NCBI GenBank assembly: GCA_963817435.1 | Contig: CAWFNY010000001.1 | Span: forward strand, 992,001 to 1,056,000 | Source of the DNA: JADJOM01 sp963817435 | Lineage (GTDB): Bacteria; Gemmatimonadota; Gemmatimonadetes; Gemmatimonadales; GWC2-71-9 | Length of the DNA stretch: 64,000 nt | Reading direction: 5' to 3' | Translations under genes and position numbers: made by a program | In this document: positions 8,942-17,880 of the stretch, one piece after another | Numbering within the stretch: the stretch's first letter is position 1 | How the letters are laid out: the number at the start of each line of letters is the position of its first letter | Notes under the pieces: model-generated | Databases searched by the model: none | What the model saw: the letters and a program-made list of their open reading frames with translations, nothing else | Told to the model about the DNA's origin: nothing

Positions 8942-10680
8942 GTCCGGGGGACCGCGTTTCGCGCCTGGTCGAGCAGCCGGCGGGCCTGTGGGACCAGCGC
9001 ACTGGTGGGATAATCGAGGATCATCTGCTCCAGCGCCTGGGTTGCGTCGTCTCGGCGGTCGAGCGAAATCAGCAGGCGCCCCAGCTCGAGGAGCGCTGCC
9101 GCGGAGGTCGCCGGCGCATCCTTGGTCACCACGAGACGGAAAACACGCTCGGCGTCGGCAGCCTGCCCGGATAGCGCATAGAGCTGCCCGGCGAAGAGCG
9201 TCACCTCGGCACGCCCGGCATCGGCGGGCAGTCCGCGCCCCACCTGCTCGAATGCCTTCGCGGCGCCGAGGGTGTCGCCTGAATCGAAGAGACGGAGCGC
9301 CGTCCCGAAGGGGACCAGGGTGTCCGGTCCGATCGGCTGAATCAGCGCGAGCAGTCCCGAGCGTTCCGTCGCCTCCTCTCGCGTTCCCGCGAACGGCCCC
9401 GCGCTCTTCCAAAGCTCCGATGCACCCTTGAGATCGCCGGCGTAGAGGCGGAAGCGGCCCAGGAGTGCGAGCGCCTCGACGCTGCTGTCGGCGGCCAGCA
9501 GCGCCTCGGCCCGCCCGATCTCGCCGGACTCTCCCCAGCGCGCCGCGACCTCACGCCGCAGTCGAAGAAAGTCATCGACCGGCAACACCGGGCGGTAGCG
9601 CTCGAGTTGCGTCGAGGCCTCGTCCGTCTTCCCCTCCTTGACCAGCAGTTCGATCAGGGTCGCCGTCGCACCCGCCTGGACCGCAGCACCTCCCTCGCTG
9701 TCCCCGGCGATGCGGGTGAGCATTCGTCGCGCCGCCGGCCTGTCACCCGCCGCGACGTAGGCGCGGGCCGCCTCGAGCCGGAGCCGGGACCGCTGCGGCG
9801 CTCCGGTCCAGCGGTCCGCGATTTCCTCGAGGGTGCGCGCCTGGGCCTGGAGGTACGGCGTCGTGGATTCGACCCGGACCTGTTCCAGGAATCCCTGCAG
9901 CGCGTCGAGTTGCTGGGGCGGCTGGGGGGGGAGCGACTTCATCAGCGCATCGAGGGCACCGAGCGGGTCCCCCCAGCGCGCGCGCAATTCGACCATGATG
10001 CGCGCCGGCTCGGTGCCCGGTTCCTTCTCCAGCGCCTTCAGGATGTCGGGCCGGGCCCGCTCCGGCGCCGGACCCAGCGTCGCGATCGCCGAGGAGCGAT
10101 AGCCGGGCAACTGGCGCACGGCCCGCGCCCACTCCCGGACCGCGCTCACCCAGTCCTGCTCGGCGATCGCGAGTTGCGCCATCTCGGCGGCAAGCGCATC
10201 CGGCTTGCCGATCCGCTCGCGCCCCGTCTGGTACGCGCGCCGTGCCATGCTGCGATCGCGCCGCTGCAGCGCCGCCGCCGCCCACTCGCGGAACGGCGTT
10301 TCATCGCCGGGCGCGGCACGGGCCCACAGGTCGACGAGATGCGGCAGGCTGTCGAGGAGGTTCGCCGCCGCGTACGCCCGCAGTCCGATGCCGTACACGG
10401 GCACGGCCGCCGGGTCCGCCGCCAGAGCAGCCTGCACCGCCGGCAAGATGTCAGGCAGGTGATTGATCGGAGTCAGCGCCCGCTCCAGCCCCAGCAATGC
10501 ACTCACCTCCGCGGGCTTGTCCTTGAGCACCGCGCGGTAGAGTTCCGCCGCCTGGGCATAGCTGCCCCGCCGTTCCAGATCGAAGGCGCGCGACATCGGA
10601 TCCTGCCCCTGAGCCACCCCCGGGCTGCTCAGCGCCAGCACCACGAGCAGCGGGGGGAACAATCCGGCGCGGCGACTCAC
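8938..10680 (-). CDS. Exported tetratricopeptide-repeat protein
   Basis: A 580-residue protein with a Sec signal peptide (about residues 1-25, cleaved near VAQGQ) followed almost entirely by TPR-like helical pairs. Examples are the AFDLERRGSYAQAAELYRAV unit near the N-terminus and the ALLELGRLLISLDRRDDA unit near the C-terminus. It is probably a periplasmic scaffold. GTG 10680 overlaps the TGA of the DUF4175 gene (GTGA), so the two are likely translated together at fixed ratio. TPR proteins (BatE or BatC-like) are recurrent partners of MoxR-VWA systems, which fits the neighbouring DUF4159 and DUF4175 genes. Confidence 0.82.
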   Translation of the reverse strand: MSRRAGLFPPLLVVLALSSPGVAQGQDPMSRAFDLERRGSYAQAAELYRAVLKDKPAEVSALLGLERALTPINHLPDILPAVQAALAADPAAVPVYGIGLRAYAAANLLDSLPHLVDLWARAAPGDETPFREWAAAALQRRDRSMARRAYQTGRERIGKPDALAAEMAQLAIAEQDWVSAVREWARAVRQLPGYRSSAIATLGPAPERARPDILKALEKEPGTEPARIMVELRARWGDPLGALDALMKSLPPQPPQQLDALQGFLEQVRVESTTPYLQAQARTLEEIADRWTGAPQRSRLRLEAARAYVAAGDRPAARRMLTRIAGDSEGGAAVQAGATATLIELLVKEGKTDEASTQLERYRPVLPVDDFLRLRREVAARWGESGEIGRAEALLAADSSVEALALLGRFRLYAGDLKGASELWKSAGPFAGTREEATERSGLLALIQPIGPDTLVPFGTALRLFDSGDTLGAAKAFEQVGRGLPADAGRAEVTLFAGQLYALSGQAADAERVFRLVVTKDAPATSAAALLELGRLLISLDRRDDATQALEQMILDYPTSALVPQARRLLDQARNAVPRT

Positions 10681-13600
10681 GGCTTGGCTCCCGGCGCGGT
10701 GCCGCCCGTTTGCGGCTTCTCACTCAGCCGACGGAAGTAATCCACGACGCGGCGCCGGTCTTCGGGCGAGAGCTGCTGCAGCTCCTCCCAGGACGGGAGC
10801 CGCAGCAGCGTGTCATCTCCGCTGAGGCGGGGTCGGAGCGCGGGAGGGAGCCGGATGCTGTCGTCCTTGGCCGTGGTGCTCTGGCGCTCCTGCTTGTCGT
10901 CCTGTTCCTGGCCCTGCAACGTGCGACCCGCGTCGAGCATGCGACGGAACAGCCGTTCCTGCCTTTCGATCGTCTGCCGATCCAGCCGCCCCGCTTCCAT
11001 GGTGCGCGCGAGATCCTTCGCCTCCTGCGCCATGTCCGATGCCCCCGGCATCTGGCCACCGGCACGCAGGCGCTCGAGTCGCTCCGCGAGCGCACGCTGC
11101 TGGGCCCCGAGCTGCCGCAGTTGCTCCTGCGCCTGCCCCCCCTGCCCCATCATCGGGAGGAGTCCGCCGGACTGCTGGCCCAGTTGTCCCTGCTGCTGGG
11201 CCAGCTGGCTCATCTGCTCCATCGCCTCCTGCAGCCCCGAGCCGCTCTGCGATCCTTCCACCGCCCCCCGGCTCCGGAGCAGAGTGAACGCCGCAGAATT
11301 CAGCGCGTCCACCGCTTCCGCGGCGCGGCGTGACGCCTCACGCGGATTGGGAGCCGCGTTGGAGAGCGCCTCCCGCCCCTTCTGCATGGCGTTCTCGGCG
11401 GTCGCCAGCGCGATGCCCGATTGCTGCGACACCATCGCGTTCTTTCCGCTGATCTCCTTCACCTGCTGCTGCAGCCGCTCGACCCCTTCCTCGATCGCGC
11501 CCTGTTCCGATCGGACCGGGGCCGAGGTCTCGCCACGCTGGAGCGCCTCGCCGACCTTGAGCTGGCGATCGGCGAGCCGGCTCGCGTCGCCCAGCACCTG
11601 GTCGAGGGCCGCCATGACCTCCTTGCGCCACTCATCCTGCAGATTCTCGCGCTGCTCCGTGATCTGATCCCCGAGCGAATCCAGTTGCGCCGAGGCCTGC
11701 TTGCCCTGCTGCCGGGCCTCGGACTTCCTGCCCTGCCCCGCGGACTTGGCGGCCTGCCGCATCTGCTGCGCCGCCTGACTGGCGCGCTGCGCCGCCTGCT
11801 GCATCGCCTCCTGCCGCTCCGGACTCTCCTCCGCCAGTTCCTTCGAGAGCCGGTCGAGCGAAGCGCCCAGGGAATCCGCCCGGCTGGAGAGCGACTGCTC
11901 CTCGCGGTTCGCCCGCAAGGTGTCCAGCGCCGGCACCTGCTGGTTCCACTGCTGCTGCTGCATTGCCAGGTCCTTCGCCTCAGCGGTGAGGTTGGCCATG
12001 TCACCCTCGATCGCCGCGCGCTTGAACAGCTCGCGACTCCGCTCCAGCGCATCGCGCAGTTCCTTCTGCGCCTCGGCGAGCTTCTCGAGCGCGTCATGCG
12101 CCCGCTCCGGGTCGAGTTCCTTCAGCGCCTGCTGCAGCTCCGCCAGCCGCTCCCGGAGCTCCGGCGTGATCGCCCGTTCGAGCTGCGCCTGGATCTCGCG
12201 TAGCTTCTCCTGCCATGCCGGGTCGTTCATGCCGGCCGCTTCGGCGCTCTGCTGGAGCGCCTTGATCGCGTCCTTGATCTGTTCCGCCTGCCGCATGAGC
12301 TGCGCCTGCGACTCGGCGACGTTCTCCGCCCGCTTCGCGTTGTCGAAACTCAGCGATTCGTCGGTGGTCCCGTTCTGGCTCTGATCCGGCGCCGGCCGCG
12401 GGCGCTCCTGGGCGAGGTCCTCGGTCTGGCGTTCGAGTTTCCGCGTCGTCTGGGCGACGCTGTCCAGCCGCCGGCTGACCTCCGCGGCGGTCAGGCGAGT
12501 CGCTTCGCGAATCTCGCTCAGGGTCGGAAGCCGCAAAGCGAATTCCTTCGACCGGGCCACGTGCGCGCGGGGCGCGTTGTCCGCCGCCTGCACGAAGAAC
12601 CGGACCGTGTCTCCCGGCAGCAGCCCCCGCTGGTTCAAGTCCAGCTCGTAGGGCAGGAACATGCGATCGTGCGCGCCCGGTGGGAGGGTGACGGTCTCGA
12701 CGCGCGCCGGATCCTCGAACCCGAGTCGGCTCACACGGCGGCTTTCGATGGTGACCCGGCTCAGCCCGTGATCGTCCTGGGCGTCGACGACCAGCGGCAC
12801 CCGAAGCGTGAGCGGCACGAGGGTATCCGCGCCGGGCACCGGGACGTCGACTCGTGGGGCGCTGTCAGGCACCGCGATGATGGGGATGCGGACCGTGTCG
12901 CCCGCGAGCGGCGCGCCGGACGTGGTGGCGAGCGCTAGCACCCAGGTGTGTGCGCCGGTGGGGGTGAACAGCCCGCGGAACCGCATCCCGGTGACTTCGA
13001 GCGGCGCGCCTGGCCCGCCCGCGGACCAGCCCGCGGACAGCAGCGGTGCCGTCGCCTCGCCGGCAGTCTCGAGGCGCGTTCCCTCGGGCACCACGACCGA
13101 ATCTCCTCGAGTGGGAATCGGCTCGTCCTCGAGGCCGAGGTAGCGCGGATAGCGCGCGGTGACACTCAGCGTCCCGAGAAAAGCGGGAATCAGGACCCGC
13201 ACCTGCAGCGTATCGGAACTACGGCCACCGCTCGAGAGCCGCAGGAACAGATCGGTCTGCAGCGGACCAAGACTGGTCGTCGCCCGGCCGGCCGAATCGA
13301 GCACGACCCCCTGTCCGCGCCATTCTTCACCGGGGGACCGCAGCCAGAGGATCGCGTGCTGGCGACCCCGCGCGAGCATGCGCACCTCCACCTGCCCCCC
13401 GCGCTCCACCTCCCCGCTGCTCAGCTTCAGCTCGAGCGGTGCCACGGTCGCCGACCAGGCCTCGAGAGGGCGCCACAACCGCGCCGAAGGGCCGTGGGTC
13501 GGACCGGCGCTGCCGAGCAGCGCGGCGCCCGCGAGTGCGATCAACCCACCCCGCATGGCGCGCTGACGAAACGGCTGTTCAAGGGCGCCGAGCAGTTCCG

Positions 13601-13985
13601 GTGCGCGCGCTCGCAGATCCTCGGCCTGCCGCTGGTCCGCCACGGCGAGCAGCGCGTCGCTGGTTCCCGAAGCAGCCGGCTCGAGATGGCCGCGGAGCGC
13701 CCCGCGGCGAAAACCGGAAGCCTCGAGCTGCTCCGCGAGCCAGGCGGGCGAAAGCCGGTGCAGTCCCCGCAGCGCCAGCCCGATGGAGAACGCCAGCAGC
13801 CCGAGCGCGCCGCCCCATGCGGCGAGCACCCACCACGGCTGGCCGAACCATCCGAGCCTGGCACCCCAGGCGGCAGCGCCCAGCACGAGCGCCAGCCCGC
13901 CGGCGCCAAGGCCGGCCCACCCGATGAGGCTGAGCCGGCGGAAGCCATGCAGCAGCAGCGTGAGCACCGTCCCGGTGCGGCTCAC
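10677..13985 (-). CDS. DUF4175-type large membrane protein with long glutamine-rich coiled coil
   Basis: A 1102-residue protein. GTG 13985 overlaps the DUF4159 stop (GTGA) and is preferred to an in-frame start 42 codons upstream, which lacks any coupling signal. Two membrane segments lie near residues 18-45 and 48-70, and a third near 148-165. A periplasmic beta-rich part follows, with repeated Ig-like strands (about 180-480). Then comes an unusually long helical region (about 490-1030) dominated by Gln, Ala, Glu and Arg heptads, and a short C-terminal tail containing LPSWEELQQLSPEDRRR. DUF4175 genes occur with MoxR, DUF58 and DUF4159 genes in other phyla. The function is unknown; a mechanical envelope-spanning role is only inference. 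Confidence 0.8.
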   Translation of the reverse strand: MSRTGTVLTLLLHGFRRLSLIGWAGLGAGGLALVLGAAAWGARLGWFGQPWWVLAAWGGALGLLAFSIGLALRGLHRLSPAWLAEQLEASGFRRGALRGHLEPAASGTSDALLAVADQRQAEDLRARAPELLGALEQPFRQRAMRGGLIALAGAALLGSAGPTHGPSARLWRPLEAWSATVAPLELKLSSGEVERGGQVEVRMLARGRQHAILWLRSPGEEWRGQGVVLDSAGRATTSLGPLQTDLFLRLSSGGRSSDTLQVRVLIPAFLGTLSVTARYPRYLGLEDEPIPTRGDSVVVPEGTRLETAGEATAPLLSAGWSAGGPGAPLEVTGMRFRGLFTPTGAHTWVLALATTSGAPLAGDTVRIPIIAVPDSAPRVDVPVPGADTLVPLTLRVPLVVDAQDDHGLSRVTIESRRVSRLGFEDPARVETVTLPPGAHDRMFLPYELDLNQRGLLPGDTVRFFVQAADNAPRAHVARSKEFALRLPTLSEIREATRLTAAEVSRRLDSVAQTTRKLERQTEDLAQERPRPAPDQSQNGTTDESLSFDNAKRAENVAESQAQLMRQAEQIKDAIKALQQSAEAAGMNDPAWQEKLREIQAQLERAITPELRERLAELQQALKELDPERAHDALEKLAEAQKELRDALERSRELFKRAAIEGDMANLTAEAKDLAMQQQQWNQQVPALDTLRANREEQSLSSRADSLGASLDRLSKELAEESPERQEAMQQAAQRASQAAQQMRQAAKSAGQGRKSEARQQGKQASAQLDSLGDQITEQRENLQDEWRKEVMAALDQVLGDASRLADRQLKVGEALQRGETSAPVRSEQGAIEEGVERLQQQVKEISGKNAMVSQQSGIALATAENAMQKGREALSNAAPNPREASRRAAEAVDALNSAAFTLLRSRGAVEGSQSGSGLQEAMEQMSQLAQQQGQLGQQSGGLLPMMGQGGQAQEQLRQLGAQQRALAERLERLRAGGQMPGASDMAQEAKDLARTMEAGRLDRQTIERQERLFRRMLDAGRTLQGQEQDDKQERQSTTAKDDSIRLPPALRPRLSGDDTLLRLPSWEELQQLSPEDRRRVVDYFRRLSEKPQTGGTAPGAKP

Positions 13986-14695
13986 GGCGTGGCTCCACCG
14001 TAGCCGACGGCATACGCGAAGAGGTTCACGCCCATCCGCAGCGCCGCTTCGTGCTTTTCCGGCGGGTCCTTGTGGACGTCCGCATCCTCCCAGCCATCGC
14101 CGAGATCGCACTGATAGTCGTAGAAGACGGCGAGGCGGCCATCGAGAAAGATCCCGAACCCCTGGGCCGGCTTGCCGTCATGCTCGTGAATCTTGGGGAG
14201 GCCCTTGGGAAAGTCGTACACCAGGTGATAGATGGGATGATCGAGTGGGACTTCCACCAGCGGATGATCCGGAAACAGCCGAGCCATCTCCCGGCGGAAC
14301 GAGGCGTCCATCCCGTAGTTGTCGCTCGCGTGCAGGAAGCCCCCCTGCAGAAGCCAGCGCCGCAGGACCACCAGTTCGGCGTCACTGAGACGAAAGTTCC
14401 CGTGCCCCGTCATGTGCAGGTAGGGCACGGACCAGATGTCGTCGTCAGCCAGTCGCACCACCCGCTCCCGCGCCGCGACCCGGAGCCGGGTCCGGGTCGC
14501 GATGGCCTGCAGCAGGTTCGGCAGACTCGACGGGTTGGCGTACCAGTCACCGCCGCCGTCGTAATGCAGCCGGCCGATGGTCATGGTCGCGATTCCCTCC
14601 GCCGGGCGGTTCTGCGCTGCCAGAACCGCCACGATGCCCGCCGTCAGCAGCGCCGAGACAGGGACCTGCGCCAGGAGCCGAAGCCGGCGATTCAT
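13982..14695 (-). CDS. DUF4159 domain protein
   Basis: A 237-residue protein with an N-terminal hydrophobic signal (about residues 8-27) and a DUF4159 domain, which belongs to the ThuA/class I amidotransferase-like fold. Recognisable blocks are IGRLHYDGGGDWYANP, VPYLHMTGHGNFRLSD, the LRRWLLQGGFLHASDN block, the PLDHPIYHLVYDF block and VFYDYQCDLGDGWED. In several phyla DUF4159 is fused to BatA-like segments or encoded beside moxR and DUF58 genes. Here it overlaps rsmI upstream (ATG 14695 on TGA) and DUF4175 downstream. I infer an exported or membrane-anchored protein acting with DUF4175. Confidence 0.88.
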   Translation of the reverse strand: MNRRLRLLAQVPVSALLTAGIVAVLAAQNRPAEGIATMTIGRLHYDGGGDWYANPSSLPNLLQAIATRTRLRVAARERVVRLADDDIWSVPYLHMTGHGNFRLSDAELVVLRRWLLQGGFLHASDNYGMDASFRREMARLFPDHPLVEVPLDHPIYHLVYDFPKGLPKIHEHDGKPAQGFGIFLDGRLAVFYDYQCDLGDGWEDADVHKDPPEKHEAALRMGVNLFAYAVGYGGATP

Positions 14696-15540
14696 CCGAG
14701 GGAAGTCACGATGCGGTAGGCCTCATTGCGGGGAACACCCAGTTCGATCACCAGCCGCTGCACCGCTTCCTTGCGGGTGACACCCGCCGCGAGGATGGCT
14801 CTCGCCCGGTCCTCCACCGCCGCGACCGGGAACTGCTCGGCGGGTCCTTCAGGGCGACCGGCCATGACGACCGTGATCTCGCCACGCGGTGGCGATGTCT
14901 GGTAGTACGATGCGAGTTTCCCCAGGGTTCCGGCGCGGAATTCCTCATAGATCTTGGTCAGTTCACGCGCCACCACCGCCTCCCGCTCCGTCCCCGCCAC
15001 CGCCGCCAGGTCCTCGAGCAGGTCCGTGAGCCGGGGCGGAGCCTCATACAGCACCACCGTCCAGGCAGAGGATGCCGCTTCCTTGAGGAGGCGGTCCCGC
15101 TCCTTGCCCTTCCGCGGCACGAAACCCAGAAAGAGGTAGCGGTCTGCCGGCAGACCGGATGCCGAGAGCGCAGTCGTGACGGCGCAGGCACCCGGGATGG
15201 GGACGACCCCGAAGCCGGCGGCCCGCACCGCGCCCACAAGTGACTCCCCGGGGTCGCTGATTCCCGGCGTGCCGGCGTCGGTCACCAGCGCGACATCCCT
15301 CCCCTCGCCTAGGATCTCCAGCAGCAGGCTCTGCCGCCGTTCCGGCGAGTGTGCGTGGAAACTCAGCACCCGCGGATGGGCATCGAGGTGCGACAGCAGC
15401 CCCATGGCCCGCCGGGTGTCCTCCGCTGCCACCACGGGAACCCGGCGCAGCGTCTCCGCCGCGCGCGGGGTGAGATCACCCAGATTGCCGAGCGGCGTCG
15501 CCACGACGTAGAGCGTGGCGGGAGGTGCGACGGGCGTCAT
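14692..15540 (-). CDS. rsmI: 16S rRNA (cytidine(1402)-2'-O)-methyltransferase
   Basis: This enzyme methylates the ribose of C1402 in 16S rRNA using S-adenosylmethionine, tuning the ribosomal P site. The 282-residue length is normal. The tetrapyrrole-methylase-like fold is clear: YVVATPLGNLGDLTPRA at the N-terminus, VVAAEDTRRAMGLL, the SAM-pocket block ALVTDAGTPGISDPGE, IPGACAVTTALSASG, and RELTKIYEEFRAGTL. The start is ATG 15540. It heads the minus-strand series toward DUF4159, sharing four bases with it, although the two have no obvious functional link. Confidence 0.97.
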   Translation of the reverse strand: MTPVAPPATLYVVATPLGNLGDLTPRAAETLRRVPVVAAEDTRRAMGLLSHLDAHPRVLSFHAHSPERRQSLLLEILGEGRDVALVTDAGTPGISDPGESLVGAVRAAGFGVVPIPGACAVTTALSASGLPADRYLFLGFVPRKGKERDRLLKEAASSAWTVVLYEAPPRLTDLLEDLAAVAGTEREAVVARELTKIYEEFRAGTLGKLASYYQTSPPRGEITVVMAGRPEGPAEQFPVAAVEDRARAILAAGVTRKEAVQRLVIELGVPRNEAYRIVTSLG

Positions 15541-15596
15541 GCATCAAAGGTAAGTTGGGAGCGGCGGGAGTGCGGAGGGCTCGGCGAAGAAACGAC

Positions 15597-15624
15597 GAGG
15601 TGCCCCGATCGTCCGGGGCACCTC
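15597..15624 (-). terminator. Intrinsic terminator downstream of trxA
   Basis: An 11-bp perfect stem (arms at 15597-15607 and 15614-15624) with loop ATCGTC. Read on the minus strand it is followed by CGTCGTTTCTTC, a weak T-rich tail. It lies between the trxA stop and rsmI and probably separates their transcripts. Confidence 0.7.
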
Positions 15625-15654
15625 CGTGCTGGCGCGGTTACGGTGCCGCGCGGG

Positions 15655-15993
<339 letters not shown>

Positions 15994-16083
15994 GCGTTCC
16001 TGATCCTTTCCGGATATCTTGAGCAAGACGCGGACGCAGCCGCGTCAGTGAATTCATCGTCTGCCGCCGGACACCAATCGCCC

Positions 16084-16479
16084 GTGACCGACCGTCCCCG
16101 CATCGCCCATATCGGCGTCGCCGTCGACAGCATCGAGGCCGCGCTCGCCTTCTATCGTGATGTGCTCGGACTCAGCCCCGGCCATCCCGAGGAATCCGAT
16201 GGCGCCCGCATCGTCTCGCTGCCGTTCGGCGAGTCGGAGGTCGAGCTGCTCGAACCCCGTTCCCCCGACAGCCCGATCGCGAAATTCCTGCACCGGCGCG
16301 GACCCGGGATCCACCACGTGTGTTATCGGGTCGCCGACCTCGATGCCGCCCTCGACGCCTGCCGGGCCGCGGGCTACCGGCTGGTCGACGAGACGCCCCG
16401 CCGTGGAGCCGGTGGACACCGTATCGCGTTCGTCCATCCCAGGAGCACCAGCGGGATCCTGATCGAGCTCACCGAATAG
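16084..16479 (+). CDS. mce: Methylmalonyl-CoA epimerase (VOC superfamily)
   Basis: A 131-residue two-repeat VOC protein that interconverts (S)- and (R)-methylmalonyl-CoA in propionate and odd-chain fatty acid metabolism. Metal ligands fit the family: H9 in AHIGVAVDS, a histidine in GIHHVCYRV (77-78) and E129 in ILIELTE. The start is GTG 16084; upstream codons run into the trxA regulatory region. Methylmalonyl-CoA mutase genes are not in the window. It converges on a lipoprotein gene with a seven-base gap and no visible terminator between them. Confidence 0.9.
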   Translation: MTDRPRIAHIGVAVDSIEAALAFYRDVLGLSPGHPEESDGARIVSLPFGESEVELLEPRSPDSPIAKFLHRRGPGIHHVCYRVADLDAALDACRAAGYRLVDETPRRGAGGHRIAFVHPRSTSGILIELTE

Positions 16480-16486
16480 GGTGCGC

Positions 16487-16963
16487 TCAGTTCCCGCTGT
16501 TTCGCGTGACACAGGACCGCCCCGGCGTACCGGCCAGGGTCAGATCGATCGAGGTCACGATCCAGCCGTGCTTGCCGGAGTTCAGGACGGTGAACGGCAC
16601 GTTGCGGGTGCAGCGGCTCCCATCGGGATCGGTCCGGTCCAGGTCCACCTGGACGATCTGCCGGTTCTTGTCGTCGCTCACCGGATCGGTCCGCAGGATA
16701 TGAAACGGCGTGTCGCGAAGGAAGGACTGCGTCACGAAGAGGCGCTGCTCGTAATCCGCCGGGTGATGGACCAGACTCGCGGGCCCGCGGGAACTCCCCC
16801 AGTAACGGCCCATCCGTGTGATATTGCTGTCGGCAACGGCCTGCATGAAACTGCGCACCGCACCTTCGGGAGTGGTGGCGGAGTCCGCCGGCACCGTGGC
16901 GCCGGGCCCGCCGCTGCAGGCGAGCGAGAGCAGCAGAACTCCGGACAAGAGACGGTGGGACAC
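16487..16963 (-). CDS. Small lipoprotein of unknown function
   Basis: A 158-residue protein that starts at GTG 16963, which has a GGAGG ribosome site six bases upstream; earlier in-frame codons lack one. The N-terminus is a lipoprotein signal peptide with lipobox LACS at about residues 13-16, so the mature protein is lipid-anchored in the envelope. The rest (about 25-158) resembles the NTF2-like folds common in DUF4878-type lipoproteins: an early helical GAVRSFMQAVADS segment followed by strands such as KHGWIVTSIDLTL. The fold assignment is inference. It is divergent from pdxJ. Confidence 0.75.
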   Translation of the reverse strand: MSHRLLSGVLLLSLACSGGPGATVPADSATTPEGAVRSFMQAVADSNITRMGRYWGSSRGPASLVHHPADYEQRLFVTQSFLRDTPFHILRTDPVSDDKNRQIVQVDLDRTDPDGSRCTRNVPFTVLNSGKHGWIVTSIDLTLAGTPGRSCVTRNSGN

Positions 16964-17025
16964 GCAGACCTCCGGCCGAACGGGAATCGAAGGGCGCAAC
17001 ATAAACGAGGCTTCTGGAGCGGGCA

Positions 17026-17757
17026 ATGACGCCGATGCGTCTCTACATCAACATCGATCACGTGGCGACGGTACGGCAGGCGCGTCGCACCGATGAACCC
17101 GATCCCGTCGCGGCCGCGGCCCTCGCGGAGGCGGCCGGAGCGGATGGCATCACCGCCCATCTGCGCGAGGATCGGCGGCACATGCAGGACGAGGACATCG
17201 TGCGGCTCGCGACGAGCCTCAAGACGCCACTCAACCTGGAACTCGCCACCAGCGAGGAGATCGTGGCCCTCGCCTGCCGGCTCCGCCCCTACCAGGCGAC
17301 GCTGGTGCCCGAGCGCCGGGAGGAGGTGACGACCGAAGGGGGACTCGACCTGACGCGCAACGTCGGGCGGCTGCACGATGTGATCGCCCGTCTCGCCGCC
17401 GTCGGTTCCCGAGTGAGCCTGTTCATCGATCCGACGCGCGACAGTGTCGACCGGTCCGTCGAACTCGGTGTCCCCGCCGTTGAGCTCCACACCGGCCGGT
17501 ACGCCCACGCCTGGCCCAGCGCCGATGCGGCCCTGGCCGAACTCCTCGAGGCGACGCGTCATGCGAAGCGCCTCGGACTGGCGGTTCACGCCGGCCACGG
17601 CCTCACCTATCGCAACGTGCGGCCAGTGGCCGCGGTTGCCGGCATCGAGGAGCTGAACATCGGCCACAGCATCGTCAGCCGGGCCGTCATGGTTGGCATG
17701 ACCGCGGCTGTGACCGAGATGCGCAGGCTGGTGACCACCCCCCGCGCCGCGATTTGA
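17026..17757 (+). CDS. pdxJ: Pyridoxine 5'-phosphate synthase
   Basis: Condenses 3-amino-2-oxopropyl phosphate with 1-deoxyxylulose 5-phosphate to pyridoxine 5'-phosphate in the DXP-dependent vitamin B6 pathway. The 243-residue TIM barrel begins LYINIDHVATVRQARR and contains the family blocks GADGITAHLREDRRHMQD, ATLVPERREEVTTEGG, VELHTGRYA, HAGHGLTYRN and ELNIGHSIVSRAV. The first ATG (17026) is used; a second possible start is ATG 17035 three codons later. A candidate promoter for the next gene overlaps its stop codon. Confidence 0.98.
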   Translation: MTPMRLYINIDHVATVRQARRTDEPDPVAAAALAEAAGADGITAHLREDRRHMQDEDIVRLATSLKTPLNLELATSEEIVALACRLRPYQATLVPERREEVTTEGGLDLTRNVGRLHDVIARLAAVGSRVSLFIDPTRDSVDRSVELGVPAVELHTGRYAHAWPSADAALAELLEATRHAKRLGLAVHAGHGLTYRNVRPVAAVAGIEELNIGHSIVSRAVMVGMTAAVTEMRRLVTTPRAAI

Positions 17758-17782
17758 CCTGCGCGCAGTCGGCTCCTACACT
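17754..17782 (+). promoter_or_regulatory. Candidate sigma-70-type promoter for the Hpt-like gene
   Basis: TTGACC at 17754-17759 and TACACT at 17777-17782 are separated by 17 bases. The -35 box overlaps the pdxJ stop codon. It would give a leader of roughly 90 bases before ATG 17881. Confidence 0.5.
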
Positions 17783-17880
17783 AAAGGACCAAGCGGTTTC
17801 CAGCAGGCGTTCCGAGCCGTCGGAGGAACCCTGATCGGCGCCGATACTGCCAGCATCACACCCTCGGACCCCAGGCCGTC

